Shown here: positions 25,586-34,862 of the stretch, in pieces
Layout of the letters: every line of letters begins with the position of its first letter
How positions within the stretch are numbered: the first letter of the stretch is position 1
From: Anabaena sp. FACHB-1237
GTDB lineage: Bacteria; Cyanobacteriota; Cyanobacteriia; Cyanobacteriales; Nostocaceae
Direction: 5' to 3'
Length of the DNA stretch: 64,000 nucleotides
NCBI RefSeq assembly: GCF_014696225.1
Contig: NZ_JACJPV010000014.1
Span: 1-64,000 of the forward strand
Program-made: the position numbers and the translations under genes
Notes under the pieces: model-generated
What the model saw: the letters and a program-made list of their open reading frames with translations, nothing else
The model's database searches: none
What the model was told of the DNA's origin: nothing

Positions 25586-26959
25586 TCAATGAGCTAATTT
25601 GATACTATTGGTAATCACAGCTAAACTTTCTTCAAATAAAGCCTCCCTTCCCCAACGTTGCACTTGTTGACTTAATAGCACTTCTGCTTTTTGTTCTGAA
25701 AGTGAACTCACTTGTTGATATAAACCTGCTGCTTGTGCGCCGCCATGAGTTTCCATCCGCATACAGCCACCTGCTTCTGAACAAATCACAGTACCACAGT
25801 TGGCGTTAAGATTAGTAGAACTGAGACGTAAAGCGATTAAATCACCCACAATTTCGCCCACATCTGCCACAGGAACACCTACTAATTCAGCTTCTATAGG
25901 ATGTTGATCTTGAGTGACAAATCTAATTCTGATAAAATCATAATCGCCATTTTCCCGACTGTAGGCCACTGGTTGCCATTGTAAACGACTAGCTAACCAA
26001 CCTAAATACAATAAAGCTTGGGCTGAATTACCCTTTTCATGATCAATTGTCACTCGATCAATATCTTTTAGTGCGTTTCGACGATTAGGAGCATCATAAG
26101 ATTCGGCTGTTAATTCTTGCCATGCGGCTAAACGTCGCCAGTTCAGATCAGCTAGAGGTACACCACTCTCTACTAAGTCTTGCAATACTAATAAATCATC
26201 TTCTGGAGTATTAAAATTGCAAGAATCTACAATAACATTATTGCAAACAGACGCTAACCGTTTAAATAAAGGATTATCCGAGTCAGGAGTAGCTTTCCAC
26301 CAGAGGAATTTAGGTAAACCTCCGATTAATAACGCCGGAATCATACCACCAATACGTTCCAAAGCTGTAGTAGTACCAGTGAGAGTGATATATTCACAGC
26401 AGACTAGGGTACTAGAAGACTGCTTTTGAATGGGACAATAGGCAGACACCTGGGCTTTTACCCCTTCATCTTCACCAGCAATGGGACATAAAGCGATAAT
26501 ACGGCAGGGGTTACGCAGGGCAATTTCATCAGCGATGGTGGGACTAGTAGCACTGAAAGTATAACCCATAGCAGATCCATGTTTATCGCCATGAGGTCCA
26601 CTATGTTGCATTTGAAAATATTCGGAACGTAAAGCGGTGATCGTTTCCTCCGTAGGACTACCAGTTTCCGGGAGATGGTGTTTTTTCTGTAATTCCCGTA
26701 GAGCAGCTTGGGTTTGGGGTCCTAAAATACCATCAATCGGACCATTATAAAAACCAGTGGCAGTTAATAAATACTGGGTTTCTTCGGGTTCATAAACTAC
26801 TAAAGTAAAAGTGGTGGCACGGGTAGCAGCAGGTAGGCCACCTTCGCCGCCTTCAATACCGTAACTTTGCCAGACTTGGTTAAGTTCTCGTTCAATGTCT
26901 GTGAGAGAGACATCTTTGGGATCTTGGAGGGAAAAAACTGTAGGTGCTTGGGAAACCAT
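25586..26959 (-). CDS. opcA: Glucose-6-phosphate dehydrogenase assembly/activator protein OpcA
   Basis: OpcA activates and assembles Zwf and links it to thioredoxin-dependent redox control in cyanobacteria. The 457-residue protein has an N-terminal part with a peptidoglycan-binding-like helical repeat (LLTATGFYNGPIDGILGPQTQAALRELQ, about 58-86) inserted before the OpcA domain. The OpcA domain proper runs from about 145 to 445, with PALLIGGLPKFLWWKATP near 208-225 and a conserved Cys-containing GTVICSEAGGCMRMETHGG near 388-406. It starts about 127 bp downstream of zwf on the same strand and is probably co-transcribed. A palindrome sits in the gap between them. Confidence 0.95.
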   Translation of the reverse strand: MVSQAPTVFSLQDPKDVSLTDIERELNQVWQSYGIEGGEGGLPAATRATTFTLVVYEPEETQYLLTATGFYNGPIDGILGPQTQAALRELQKKHHLPETGSPTEETITALRSEYFQMQHSGPHGDKHGSAMGYTFSATSPTIADEIALRNPCRIIALCPIAGEDEGVKAQVSAYCPIQKQSSSTLVCCEYITLTGTTTALERIGGMIPALLIGGLPKFLWWKATPDSDNPLFKRLASVCNNVIVDSCNFNTPEDDLLVLQDLVESGVPLADLNWRRLAAWQELTAESYDAPNRRNALKDIDRVTIDHEKGNSAQALLYLGWLASRLQWQPVAYSRENGDYDFIRIRFVTQDQHPIEAELVGVPVADVGEIVGDLIALRLSSTNLNANCGTVICSEAGGCMRMETHGGAQAAGLYQQVSSLSEQKAEVLLSQQVQRWGREALFEESLAVITNSIKLAH

Positions 26960-27013
26960 AGTGATTTGTGGGGAAAATAGAGTATGTAAAGAAGTCGGGA
27001 GATCGAGGAGTCA

Positions 27014-27041
27014 GTAGGGGCGAACGGCCGTTCGCCCGTAC
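27014..27041. repeat. GTAGGGGCGAACG palindrome between zwf and opcA
   Basis: A near-perfect 28-bp palindrome centred on CGGCCG with arms GTAGGGGCGAACG and CGTTCGCCCGTAC. A sister copy lies at about 37992-38017. It could shape mRNA processing between the two genes. It is a dispersed cyanobacterial unit. Confidence 0.65.
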
Positions 27042-27086
27042 AGGAGTCAGAATAAAGAATTTTCGCACTCCACACTCCGCACTTAC

Positions 27087-28616
27087 CTAGAGTCTGCGCC
27101 AACTGCGGCCATCTTGGTTAAGTAATAATTCTGCTTCTGTGGGTTCCCATGTTCCCGCTTCATACTGGGGAACTATGGCCGGATCTGCGGGCATATCCCA
27201 TACTGATAATGCTGGTGTAACGACTTGCCATGCTGCTTCTACTTCGTCACCTCTGGTAAACAGGGTTTGATCACCCATCATACAATCTAAGAATAGGCGA
27301 TCGTAAGCATCAGAAGTCGCTTCTATGCCAAATGAACCATAAGTAAAATCCATATCTACAGAACGAGTACGGAAGTCACCACCAGGCATTTTTACGTCAA
27401 ACCTTAAAGAAATACCCTCATTCGGTTGTATCCGCATAGCTAAAACGTTGGCATTTCTTTGTAATGCAGCTGAAGGAAACATTCTCGAAGGTACTTCTCT
27501 AAAGTGAATAGCGATCTCACTCACTTTTTTCGGCATCCGTTTTCCAGTTCGCAGGTAAAAAGGTACACCTTGCCAACGCCAATTATCCACGATAAACTTC
27601 ATGGCCACAAAAGTTGGTGTGGTGGAGTTGGGGTTTACCCCTGGTTCATGGCGATATCCTGGCACTGGTTGACCTTTCATCCAACCGGCACTATATTGGC
27701 CACGAATGGCAGAATTATTGAGATTATTCACATCTGCTAAACGAGTGGCTTGTAAAACCTTCACCTTTTCTGTGCGGATACTATCGGCATCCATTGAATT
27801 TGGGGCTTCCATAGCGGTTAAGCAATAAAGCTGCATGAGGTGATTTTGCAGCATATCCCGCAAAGCCCCAGCAGTTTCATAGTATCCTGCTCGATCTTCT
27901 ACCCCAACGGTTTCTGCTACGGTAATTTGTACATGATCCACAAATTGCCGATTCCATAATGGTTCAAAAATGGCATTGGCAAAGCGGAACACTAATAAAT
28001 TTTGTACTGTTTCTTTACCTAAGTAGTGATCGATCCGATAAACTTGGTTTTCTTTACATACCTTTTGTACTACTTGGTTCAGACTTTGGGCTGAGGACAG
28101 ATCCCGGCCAAAGGGTTTTTCTATGACTAGGCGATGTTTGTAAGGATCATCTAACATCCCCGCTGATCCTAATTGTTTAATGGCTTCGGGGAAGAAGTTA
28201 GGGGCTACGGAAAGATAGAACATTCTATTTCCTCGTGTTCCCCGTTGCGAATCTAATTCTGCTAGGAAGTTCTTGAGTTTTTGATAACTTTGGAGGTTGT
28301 CAATATCACCGGAACAATAGTATAAACCTCTGGAAAAATCTTCCCACAGTTCTCCTAAAGGTACTTTAGCATGGGCTTCTTTCATGCCTTTTTCCATTTG
28401 TTCACGGAAATACTCATGACTCCAATCTCGACGCGCAACCCCCACAATGGTAGTTTCTGGAGGAATGCGTCTTTCTCGACGTAATTTGAATAATGCGGGT
28501 ACTAATTTCCGCCAAGTTAAATCGCCTGAAGCACCAAAAATAACAATTATTTGGGGCTCTGGCATCCCTTGTTGTTGCAAACCAAGACGCAGGGGATTTT
28601 CTAACAAATTGATCAT
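27087..28616 (-). CDS. zwf: Glucose-6-phosphate 1-dehydrogenase
   Basis: Oxidises glucose-6-phosphate to the 6-phosphoglucono-lactone with NADP+, the entry to the oxidative pentose phosphate pathway and the main NADPH source in the dark and in heterocysts. The 509-residue protein has the nucleotide motif [16 protein letters not shown] (about 22-37), the substrate motif [15 protein letters not shown] (about 193-207) with catalytic His nearby, and [15 protein letters not shown] near 400. Length is standard. It is upstream of opcA. In Nostoc the order fbp-tal-zwf-opcA is known; here fbp is upstream but tal is absent. Confidence 0.97.
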   Translation of the reverse strand: MINLLENPLRLGLQQQGMPEPQIIVIFGASGDLTWRKLVPALFKLRRERRIPPETTIVGVARRDWSHEYFREQMEKGMKEAHAKVPLGELWEDFSRGLYYCSGDIDNLQSYQKLKNFLAELDSQRGTRGNRMFYLSVAPNFFPEAIKQLGSAGMLDDPYKHRLVIEKPFGRDLSSAQSLNQVVQKVCKENQVYRIDHYLGKETVQNLLVFRFANAIFEPLWNRQFVDHVQITVAETVGVEDRAGYYETAGALRDMLQNHLMQLYCLTAMEAPNSMDADSIRTEKVKVLQATRLADVNNLNNSAIRGQYSAGWMKGQPVPGYRHEPGVNPNSTTPTFVAMKFIVDNWRWQGVPFYLRTGKRMPKKVSEIAIHFREVPSRMFPSAALQRNANVLAMRIQPNEGISLRFDVKMPGGDFRTRSVDMDFTYGSFGIEATSDAYDRLFLDCMMGDQTLFTRGDEVEAAWQVVTPALSVWDMPADPAIVPQYEAGTWEPTEAELLLNQDGRSWRRL

Positions 28617-29166
28617 AGGACTTTAGCTTTTAGATTTAGAGTTAGTTTTACTTTAGCAGTGGTAGATTTTGTGGTTATGGTAGTAATCACTGTGAACTAA
28701 CTAGCGACTCAATTCCAGGTAATTTGTATTATTCCTGATATTATTACTGAGTCTCAAAACTGATTGATTTGTCTGAGAACTATTACCTATTACCTCATAG
28801 ACAATACCTTAATTTCAGTTTATAAACAGTATTAAGTGATAGCTGATGACTGATGGTAGGGGTTTGGCAGTGCTGATGGTATCTATATGGTCAATTTCAT
28901 ATTGACCCTATAAGTCATGATAGTATCGGTTTAGCAGTGTCCATAAGTGTCAAATTAACCTAACACCCATAGCCGGACTGGCAATAAATTACTGTGTCTA
29001 ATAGCAAAATTCATCTAAAGATGACTAAATAAGCAGAAGATTTTTAAATTGTTTACTTTAGCTATTAGCCCCAGGGCGTGCGTAAGCCATAGTTCATTTC
29101 TGGGCGGGTATGCAAGACAACAAATAAGCGATCTGTAACTTAAAAAATTGACACCCATGAGCGTTG
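28617..29166. other. Gap between fbp and zwf where tal is often found
   Basis: About 550 bp with no transaldolase gene or relic. It holds small repeats: GTAGGGGTTTGGCAGTGCTGA near 28857, TCGGTTTAGCAGTGTCCATAA near 28925, an inverted copy of ATCTTTAGATGAATTTTGC near 29003, and CCCAGGGCGTGCG with CTGGGCGGG near 29070-29107. The repeats suggest past insertion here. The zwf promoter should be inside. Confidence 0.55.
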
Positions 29167-30225
29167 CTAAACCTCTACAGCTTTAACAAAAGATTTAACT
29201 TTTTCTACATTTTCTGGACTACCAATTATTAATGGTGTGCGTTGATGTAGTTTTGTGGGAACTACTTCTAAAATATCTATTTCTCCTGTACTGGCACTGC
29301 CTCCGGCTTGTTCTATTAAAAATGCCAATGGTGCTGTTTCATACAATAACCTTAATTTACCTTGGGGTTTTTCTATGGTTCCTGGGTAAAGAAATACACC
29401 ACCTTGTACTAAAATTCTGTGGATATCACTGACCATTGCTCCACTGTAACGCGCACTATAGCCCTTTGTACTGTGAACGTAACGAATATATTCTCTATAT
29501 GGTTCTGACCATTGCCAAAAGTTACCTTCATTGACGCTATATACTCCACCGTGATTGGGTATTTTAACGTTTTCTTGTGTGAGAATAAACTCACCTAAAC
29601 TGGGATCAAGGGTGAAGAAGTGTACCCCTTTCCCAATGGTGTAAACTAGCATTGTACTAGGTCCATACAATATGTATCCGGCTGCTAGTTGTTTACGTCC
29701 ATTTTGGAGGAGGTCTTTAGCTTCTCCATCTAAGTCTGTTCCTTCCTGTTGTCTAATGGAAAATATTGATCCTAAACTGAGGTTTATATCTGTGTTAGAT
29801 GAACCATCTATGGGGTCATATAAGAGGGTATAACGTCCAATGGGACAATTTTCAGGGATGTAGTACGGTTGTTCCATTTCTTCCGATGCTAACCGACATA
29901 CTAGGCCACTTTGCTTAAATACGGAAATAAATACTTCGTTGGCGTAAATGTCCATTTTTTTGACTGATTCGCCTTGTACGTTTACTTCTCCTGTAAATCC
30001 TAGCACGTCTTCCATTAAACCAGCACGGCTAAAGCGACGGGAGATGAGTTTACCTGCTAAAGCGATCCGGCTCATTAATGCACTTAAATCCTGTGCATTT
30101 GGTCCAAAACTTTGAAGTTGTTGCAGTACATGACGAGAGAGGGTGGTACAATCCCGATCTAGGGTTTTATCTAGGTGTTGATCTGGGTGTTTATTGGTGG
30201 TGGAATTTTGTGGTGTTTCTGTCAT
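29167..30225 (-). CDS. fbp: Fructose-1,6-bisphosphatase class I
   Basis: Hydrolyses fructose-1,6-bisphosphate in gluconeogenesis and the oxidative pentose cycle. The 352-residue protein has the class I metal motifs: [12 protein letters not shown] (about 116), [19 protein letters not shown] (about 134-152) with the D-P-I-D-G core, and [18 protein letters not shown] (about 263-280), then the [20 protein letters not shown] end. It is an isolated single-function form; the bifunctional FBPase/SBPase (class II) is a different family. A probable start is ATG 30225. Same strand as zwf and opcA. Confidence 0.96.
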   Translation of the reverse strand: MTETPQNSTTNKHPDQHLDKTLDRDCTTLSRHVLQQLQSFGPNAQDLSALMSRIALAGKLISRRFSRAGLMEDVLGFTGEVNVQGESVKKMDIYANEVFISVFKQSGLVCRLASEEMEQPYYIPENCPIGRYTLLYDPIDGSSNTDINLSLGSIFSIRQQEGTDLDGEAKDLLQNGRKQLAAGYILYGPSTMLVYTIGKGVHFFTLDPSLGEFILTQENVKIPNHGGVYSVNEGNFWQWSEPYREYIRYVHSTKGYSARYSGAMVSDIHRILVQGGVFLYPGTIEKPQGKLRLLYETAPLAFLIEQAGGSASTGEIDILEVVPTKLHQRTPLIIGSPENVEKVKSFVKAVEV

Positions 30226-30325
30226 TGCTATCCTTTGTTTGTGGTGATAGTTTCCCGTTTCTATCTTAAAAAGCTATTGTGATAAGTTAAATATGATTTT
30301 ATATAAACTAAAGAATCAGAAATAA

Positions 30326-31195
30326 TCAGATCCCCGAATTCTTTAAGAAGTCCGTGATACTGCTAGTTAATTCTAGCATCTGTTGTGGTTGTTCACTTGT
30401 TAAAAAACTATGTTCTATCAATATCTGATATAAATTAACTTGTGTCTCTAATAAACAAGCATGACCACTATTTGGTAAGATAAATTTTTGAGTATTAGGT
30501 AATATTTGATTAAGCCTTTCTACTTCACTAAGCGAAGGTGATAAGCGATCGCTCTCACTACCAATTAATAATACTGGTTGCTCTATTTTCTTTAATTCTA
30601 CTTCACTAATCTTAAAATCTCTTAACATACATAATCTATGATTAATGATTTCTGGAGGTAATAAACGCATTGCATTTAATAAATTTTGGCGATCGCTTGC
30701 TTCTATTTTTTCCAAATTCGCTAACAACGGTAATAATCCCAAAGCCCCCACATCAAATAAAAACGATGGTACAAATTGACAAGCATCTGTCAATAAACTA
30801 AACCAAGGTAATAAAGAAAAGACTGATGCAGGGTTAACTAAAATAATACGTTTAAATAAATTTTGTGATTTACAAGCTATTTTCAGTCCTAAACAACCAC
30901 CAAAAGATTCACCACATAAATACACAGGACGAAAACTACTTTTTTCTAACTCTGCATGAATCAAATTTAAAACATCTGTGGTTAAATCATCCCATCCACT
31001 GTTATTATTAGTAGGAATTACTAAACAACGAATATCAAAAAACTTACTTAAATCTGGTATTTGTCTTGTGAATAATTTACCACTACCATCCATTCCTGGT
31101 AAATAAATCAACAAAGGATATTGTAAATTTACTGTTTGGGGTGTGAAAAAATAGGGTTGATCTGCAAATTTTGACATTGGTTTAACATTCACCAA
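30326..31195 (-). CDS. Alpha/beta-hydrolase fold protein
   Basis: A 289-residue hydrolase. The oxyanion/start strand is LLIYLPGMDGSGKLFTRQ (about 28-45), the nucleophile elbow is CGESFGGCLGLK with Ser near 96, the acid Asp is in IGSESDRLSPS (about 222), and the His in LPNSGHACLLET (about 247). The triad is therefore complete. A short helical cap (about 130-200) covers the site. Similar cyanobacterial and plant proteins include esterases and phytyl-ester-type acyltransferases, but substrate cannot be read from the sequence. It is on the fbp strand, 100 bp upstream, and might share its transcript. Confidence 0.85.
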   Translation of the reverse strand: MVNVKPMSKFADQPYFFTPQTVNLQYPLLIYLPGMDGSGKLFTRQIPDLSKFFDIRCLVIPTNNNSGWDDLTTDVLNLIHAELEKSSFRPVYLCGESFGGCLGLKIACKSQNLFKRIILVNPASVFSLLPWFSLLTDACQFVPSFLFDVGALGLLPLLANLEKIEASDRQNLLNAMRLLPPEIINHRLCMLRDFKISEVELKKIEQPVLLIGSESDRLSPSLSEVERLNQILPNTQKFILPNSGHACLLETQVNLYQILIEHSFLTSEQPQQMLELTSSITDFLKNSGI

Positions 31196-31707
31196 ATTTA
31201 TTTTTATTTGACAATAAATAGCTTAGTTTGTCAAGATACCCGATTTCTCTAAAAAATCGGGTATCTATTAAATAAGTATAAAAATTTACTGACTAAGTAA
31301 CACCATACTGTATCTGTGTTATCAGCATTGCACTTAACTTTTTTGCTTAAACTGGTTAAATTTTGTTTTACTATGTCAAGACTGAATAAATTTAATCCCC
31401 ATGAGAGTTACTTCCTACTTCTATTATTCCTGATCCTCTGGCTCTTTTGAATTTTAATCTCATGAGATTTACATAAATTACATAAATTACATAAATTAAA
31501 TTATGCTGATATTTAACCTAGAGGTTGTAATATATTACTACATCTATAGTATTATACATACTACAAAATGTCAATAAAATAATACAATATTTTCTACACA
31601 AAAAGATCCTTGACTTCTTAAAGAAGTCGGTGATCTGAGTAGAGTCACGATGAATATGAACGATGTATAATCTTTCCATAACCGTAAATACTTTCGATGA
31701 TACCACT
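31196..31707. other. Divergent promoter region with hairpins and a short tandem repeat
   Basis: It contains a hairpin with arms AGATACCCGATTT and AAATCGGGTATCT (31234-31266), another with arms GACTTCTT and AAGAAGTC (31612-31628), and three direct copies of ACATAAATT at about 31469-31499. No gene is seen. The hairpins belong to a dispersed family listed in the findings. Confidence 0.6.
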
Positions 31708-34092
31708 ATGTCAACTTTATTACCTCAATGCCAGCAATTACAAGCACAAGTGGAAAAAATTTTTCAACTGCTACATCAAGAACCTAGTTTGCGATCGCAA
31801 GATATCACAGCAGTTAAAATATCATTAGATAAAGCTATTTCTCCTCGGTTTGAAATTGTATTTGCTGGTGCTTTTAGCGCGGGAAAATCAATGTTAATTA
31901 ACGCTTTATTAGAGAGAGAATTGTTATATAGTGCAGAAGGACACGCCACAGGAACAGAATGTAAAATTGAATATGCAGCATTAAATCAAGAAAAAGTAGT
32001 TTTAACCTTTTTGAGTAAGTTAGAAATTCAAGAACAAGTGGTTTTTTTATGTCAACAATTAGGATTTAATTCTGTTAATAATATTCATGAAAAAGATGTA
32101 ATTGATTTACTAAATAAAGGTTGTCAAGTAATTATTCAACAAGAAGGAGGAGAAAGTAAATCAGAACGTGCTAAACAAGCAAAAGCATTAACTTTGTTAT
32201 TAGAAGGATATATGGACAATCAAGATAGAATTAATAGCATGAATAATGCTACTTATTCTATGGAGCAATTTGATTTTAATAACCTTAAAGAAGCTGCTAG
32301 TTACGCCAGAAGAGGTAGTAATAGTGCGGTTTTAAAAAGAATAGAATATTATTGTTATCATCCACTTTTAGAAGATGGTAATATCATCATTGATACACCA
32401 GGAATTGATGCACCAGTGGACAAAGATGCACAATTAACTTATGCAAAAATTCAACATCCAGATACATCCGCAGTAGTTTGTGTTCTTAAACCAGCATCTG
32501 CAGGAGATATGACAAAAGAAGAAACTGAACTATTAGAAACTATGCGGGAAAATACCGGAATTAGGGATAGGGTATTTTATATTTTCAATAGGATAGATGA
32601 AACTTGGTACAATAACCAACTTAGACAAAGATTAGAAGACTTAATTAATGGGCAATTTCGAGATAGCAAGAGAGTGCATAAAACCAGTGGTTTACTAGGA
32701 TTTTATGGTAGTCAATTGAAACACACTAGTATAGCAGATAGATTTGGTTTAGATTCAATTTTTGCTGCAAGTGTTAAAGGTTTAGATGGTAGAGAAGAAA
32801 CCCCACAATTTGTCAATGAATTTAACCGTTATTGTGCTAATTCTGGAAAATTGTCTCCTAGTCAATTTAGAATTTCTGTGAATAGTTATGAAACTCCCAA
32901 TGAAAACTATGTGAGAATTTTAGCTGAACAGGGAACACAATTAATTAAGCAATTAATTCAAGATAGTGGTATTGAAGAGTTTAGAAATGCCATTACTAAA
33001 TATCTGACAGAAGAAAAACGTCCCCAGTTATTTAAGAACCTTGCGGATGATTTAGAAGATATTTGTATTAAACTAAAAAAATACTATCAAAATATACAAA
33101 TAGACTTGGATAGTCAACCGCGAGAAATCGAAAGTATGAAAGAATATGAGTTGCAAAAATTAAATCAGCAACTTCAACAAGTGGGGAGAGATTTTAGTGA
33201 TCATATTAATGATGAAATCAACAAATTAATTAACAATAATTGCGAAGATTTTGAAAATGATTTTCGTCAATTACAGTCGAGAATGATTCGCAGATTAGAT
33301 GAATTACTGGATACATTTTCCGTTCCTGATGCTTATCGTCGGGCAACTTTAAGTCATCCTAGAAATGCTACTGCACCATTATTAGCCATTTTGGTGGAGG
33401 CTTTTTATTATCTATCAAATCAATTGGAAGATATTTTAACGGAATCTTGTGAACAGGTAATTTGTAATCTATTTAATAAGATTATGGATAAGATGAGAAA
33501 AGCAGAATTTTATCGGCAATTGTGTCGTTTATTAGGCAATGATGGCGGAATTGAAGCAGAAATTAGACTGATAGAAAAGGTAATTTCTCAAGCGTTAGTT
33601 AGTGCTGCTAGAGTAGAATGTGATAGGTTTGTGAGAGAAAGTCCTAGATTTTATAATGAAGGAACATTTTCTATTTATCAATTTAGACAAGTCTTAGAAC
33701 AAACTTCTCAAGGTTACGATGCAGAAAGTGTGATTGATGCTGAACCTGCAATTAGACAATTGTTAAAGTTAGATTTTGAACCGAAAGTCTCCTATACTAT
33801 TCGTCAATCTTTTCGACAAACTATCAACCAAACTATCAAAACCCAGTTATTACCAATGGGGAAAAAATTAGCAGATGATATATTACAACAATATCCTCAT
33901 GCTAAGGCTTATTTAGAAAATACCTTGCAACAGGAAGTGGAAGAAAAGATTGCGAATAATCAAAGGTTGTTAACTCAAGTTCGGGGCAAAATGCAAGAAT
34001 ATAATATGGCGGTTTTGGGGATTAATAGTTGTTTACAAGGGATGCAGTTATATGAACATTTACTACCAGTAATTGAGATGGAAGACCTATAA
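31708..34092 (+). CDS. Dynamin-like large GTPase
   Basis: A 794-residue GTPase from ATG 31708 (a frame start at 31663 is unlikely). The P-loop is FAGAFSAGKSMLINALL (about 41-57), the switch region has ATGTECKIEY, G3 is IIDTPGIDAP (about 230-239) and G4 is FNRIDE (about 290). Long helical stretches follow (about 400-560 and 590-790), with a hydrophobic patch ATAPLLAILVEAFYYL near 553-568 that could touch membrane. Bacterial dynamin-like proteins remodel or protect membranes, and some act in phage defence. The downstream KGK and HNH genes are on the same strand within 90 bp and 35 bp. Function inferred only at family level. Confidence 0.85.
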   Translation: MSTLLPQCQQLQAQVEKIFQLLHQEPSLRSQDITAVKISLDKAISPRFEIVFAGAFSAGKSMLINALLERELLYSAEGHATGTECKIEYAALNQEKVVLTFLSKLEIQEQVVFLCQQLGFNSVNNIHEKDVIDLLNKGCQVIIQQEGGESKSERAKQAKALTLLLEGYMDNQDRINSMNNATYSMEQFDFNNLKEAASYARRGSNSAVLKRIEYYCYHPLLEDGNIIIDTPGIDAPVDKDAQLTYAKIQHPDTSAVVCVLKPASAGDMTKEETELLETMRENTGIRDRVFYIFNRIDETWYNNQLRQRLEDLINGQFRDSKRVHKTSGLLGFYGSQLKHTSIADRFGLDSIFAASVKGLDGREETPQFVNEFNRYCANSGKLSPSQFRISVNSYETPNENYVRILAEQGTQLIKQLIQDSGIEEFRNAITKYLTEEKRPQLFKNLADDLEDICIKLKKYYQNIQIDLDSQPREIESMKEYELQKLNQQLQQVGRDFSDHINDEINKLINNNCEDFENDFRQLQSRMIRRLDELLDTFSVPDAYRRATLSHPRNATAPLLAILVEAFYYLSNQLEDILTESCEQVICNLFNKIMDKMRKAEFYRQLCRLLGNDGGIEAEIRLIEKVISQALVSAARVECDRFVRESPRFYNEGTFSIYQFRQVLEQTSQGYDAESVIDAEPAIRQLLKLDFEPKVSYTIRQSFRQTINQTIKTQLLPMGKKLADDILQQYPHAKAYLENTLQQEVEEKIANNQRLLTQVRGKMQEYNMAVLGINSCLQGMQLYEHLLPVIEMEDL

Positions 34093-34106
34093 TAGTGTTT
34101 TAGACT

Positions 34107-34129
34107 ACCGACTTTTTCAAGAAGTCGGT
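34107..34129. repeat. Hairpin of the ACCGACTT family
   Basis: Arms ACCGACTTTTT and GAAGTCGGT enclose a short loop just downstream of the dynamin-like gene. It could terminate or attenuate transcription before the KGK gene. Related hairpins are at 31612, 52871 and 63538. Confidence 0.6.
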
Positions 34130-34181
34130 AATCTTGGGATAATTTTAATGTTTCATACAAATAGACAAAGGAAGAAATAAA

Positions 34182-34535
34182 ATGGAAGATAATTTTAAAA
34201 TTTTAAATTGTGATCAAGGTGACATCGTAATTGATTTTAACGGTTATATTGTAAAAGTTAGTCAATTGGATTTAGCTTTATCAAGAGTTATTTTAGATAA
34301 TGGTAGTTTAAACAAATTAAATGAACAACTAAAATCTATAAACAGTCGTAATCTACCATCCATTAAAGATAGTTCTAATTGGTTGGATAAAGGTGTTGAC
34401 TGTCAGATTTTACAACCTAGTAAAAATTGGCAATCAGGAAAGTTAAGAATGAAAGTTATTATAGAATTTTCTCCTGATGAACCAGAATCACCACTGGATG
34501 ATTTACGAAGAATGATCAACGAAACCACATCATAA
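34182..34535 (+). CDS. KGK-domain protein
   Basis: A 117-residue member of the cyanobacterial KGK family. The N-terminus FKILNCDQGDIVIDF... and the C-terminal signature WLDKGVDCQILQPSKNWQSGKLRMKVIIEFSPDEP are typical, where a Gly-Lys pair with Arg in the middle gives the family its name. The C-terminus SPLDDLRRMINE is usual. The family has no known function, and copies are common in Nostocales genomes. It lies between the dynamin-like and HNH genes on the same strand and could be co-transcribed with either. Confidence 0.85.
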   Translation: MEDNFKILNCDQGDIVIDFNGYIVKVSQLDLALSRVILDNGSLNKLNEQLKSINSRNLPSIKDSSNWLDKGVDCQILQPSKNWQSGKLRMKVIIEFSPDEPESPLDDLRRMINETTS

Positions 34536-34569
34536 ACTCGATTTTCTCTCTGTGACTTGAAATAAAATC

Positions 34570-34815
34570 ATGAATAAAACTCCTCGTATTCCCATACCAT
34601 CAGAAGTGAGAAGTTACGTTTTCCAAAGAGATAAATTTCAATGTCAAAGCTGTGGTAAAAATTCCCAAGAAGTTAATCTCAGTATTGATCATATTATCCC
34701 TTTATCTCGTGGTGGAAAAAACCATATTAGTAATTTACAAACTTTGTGTTTAACTTGTAATCAACGGAAAACAAATAAGATTGATCGTCGTTTTCGTCGA
34801 AATTTTCACATTTAA
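34570..34815 (+). CDS. Small HNH endonuclease-like protein
   Basis: An 81-residue protein made almost only of an HNH module. Zinc-ligand pairs CQSCG (about 22-26) and CLTCN (about 60-64) flank the catalytic SIDHIIPLSRGGKNHISNLQTL, with the conserved D-H, N and H positions. VRSYVFQRDKFQCQ is the usual lead-in. Free-standing HNH proteins of this size are widespread and not tied to one process. It begins 34 bp after the KGK gene. Basic C-terminus (RRFRRNF) fits nucleic-acid binding. Confidence 0.88.
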   Translation: MNKTPRIPIPSEVRSYVFQRDKFQCQSCGKNSQEVNLSIDHIIPLSRGGKNHISNLQTLCLTCNQRKTNKIDRRFRRNFHI

Positions 34816-34862
34816 GAACCTAACGTTCCTCTCCTATCAGGAGAGGATTAGCCAGAGGTAAA

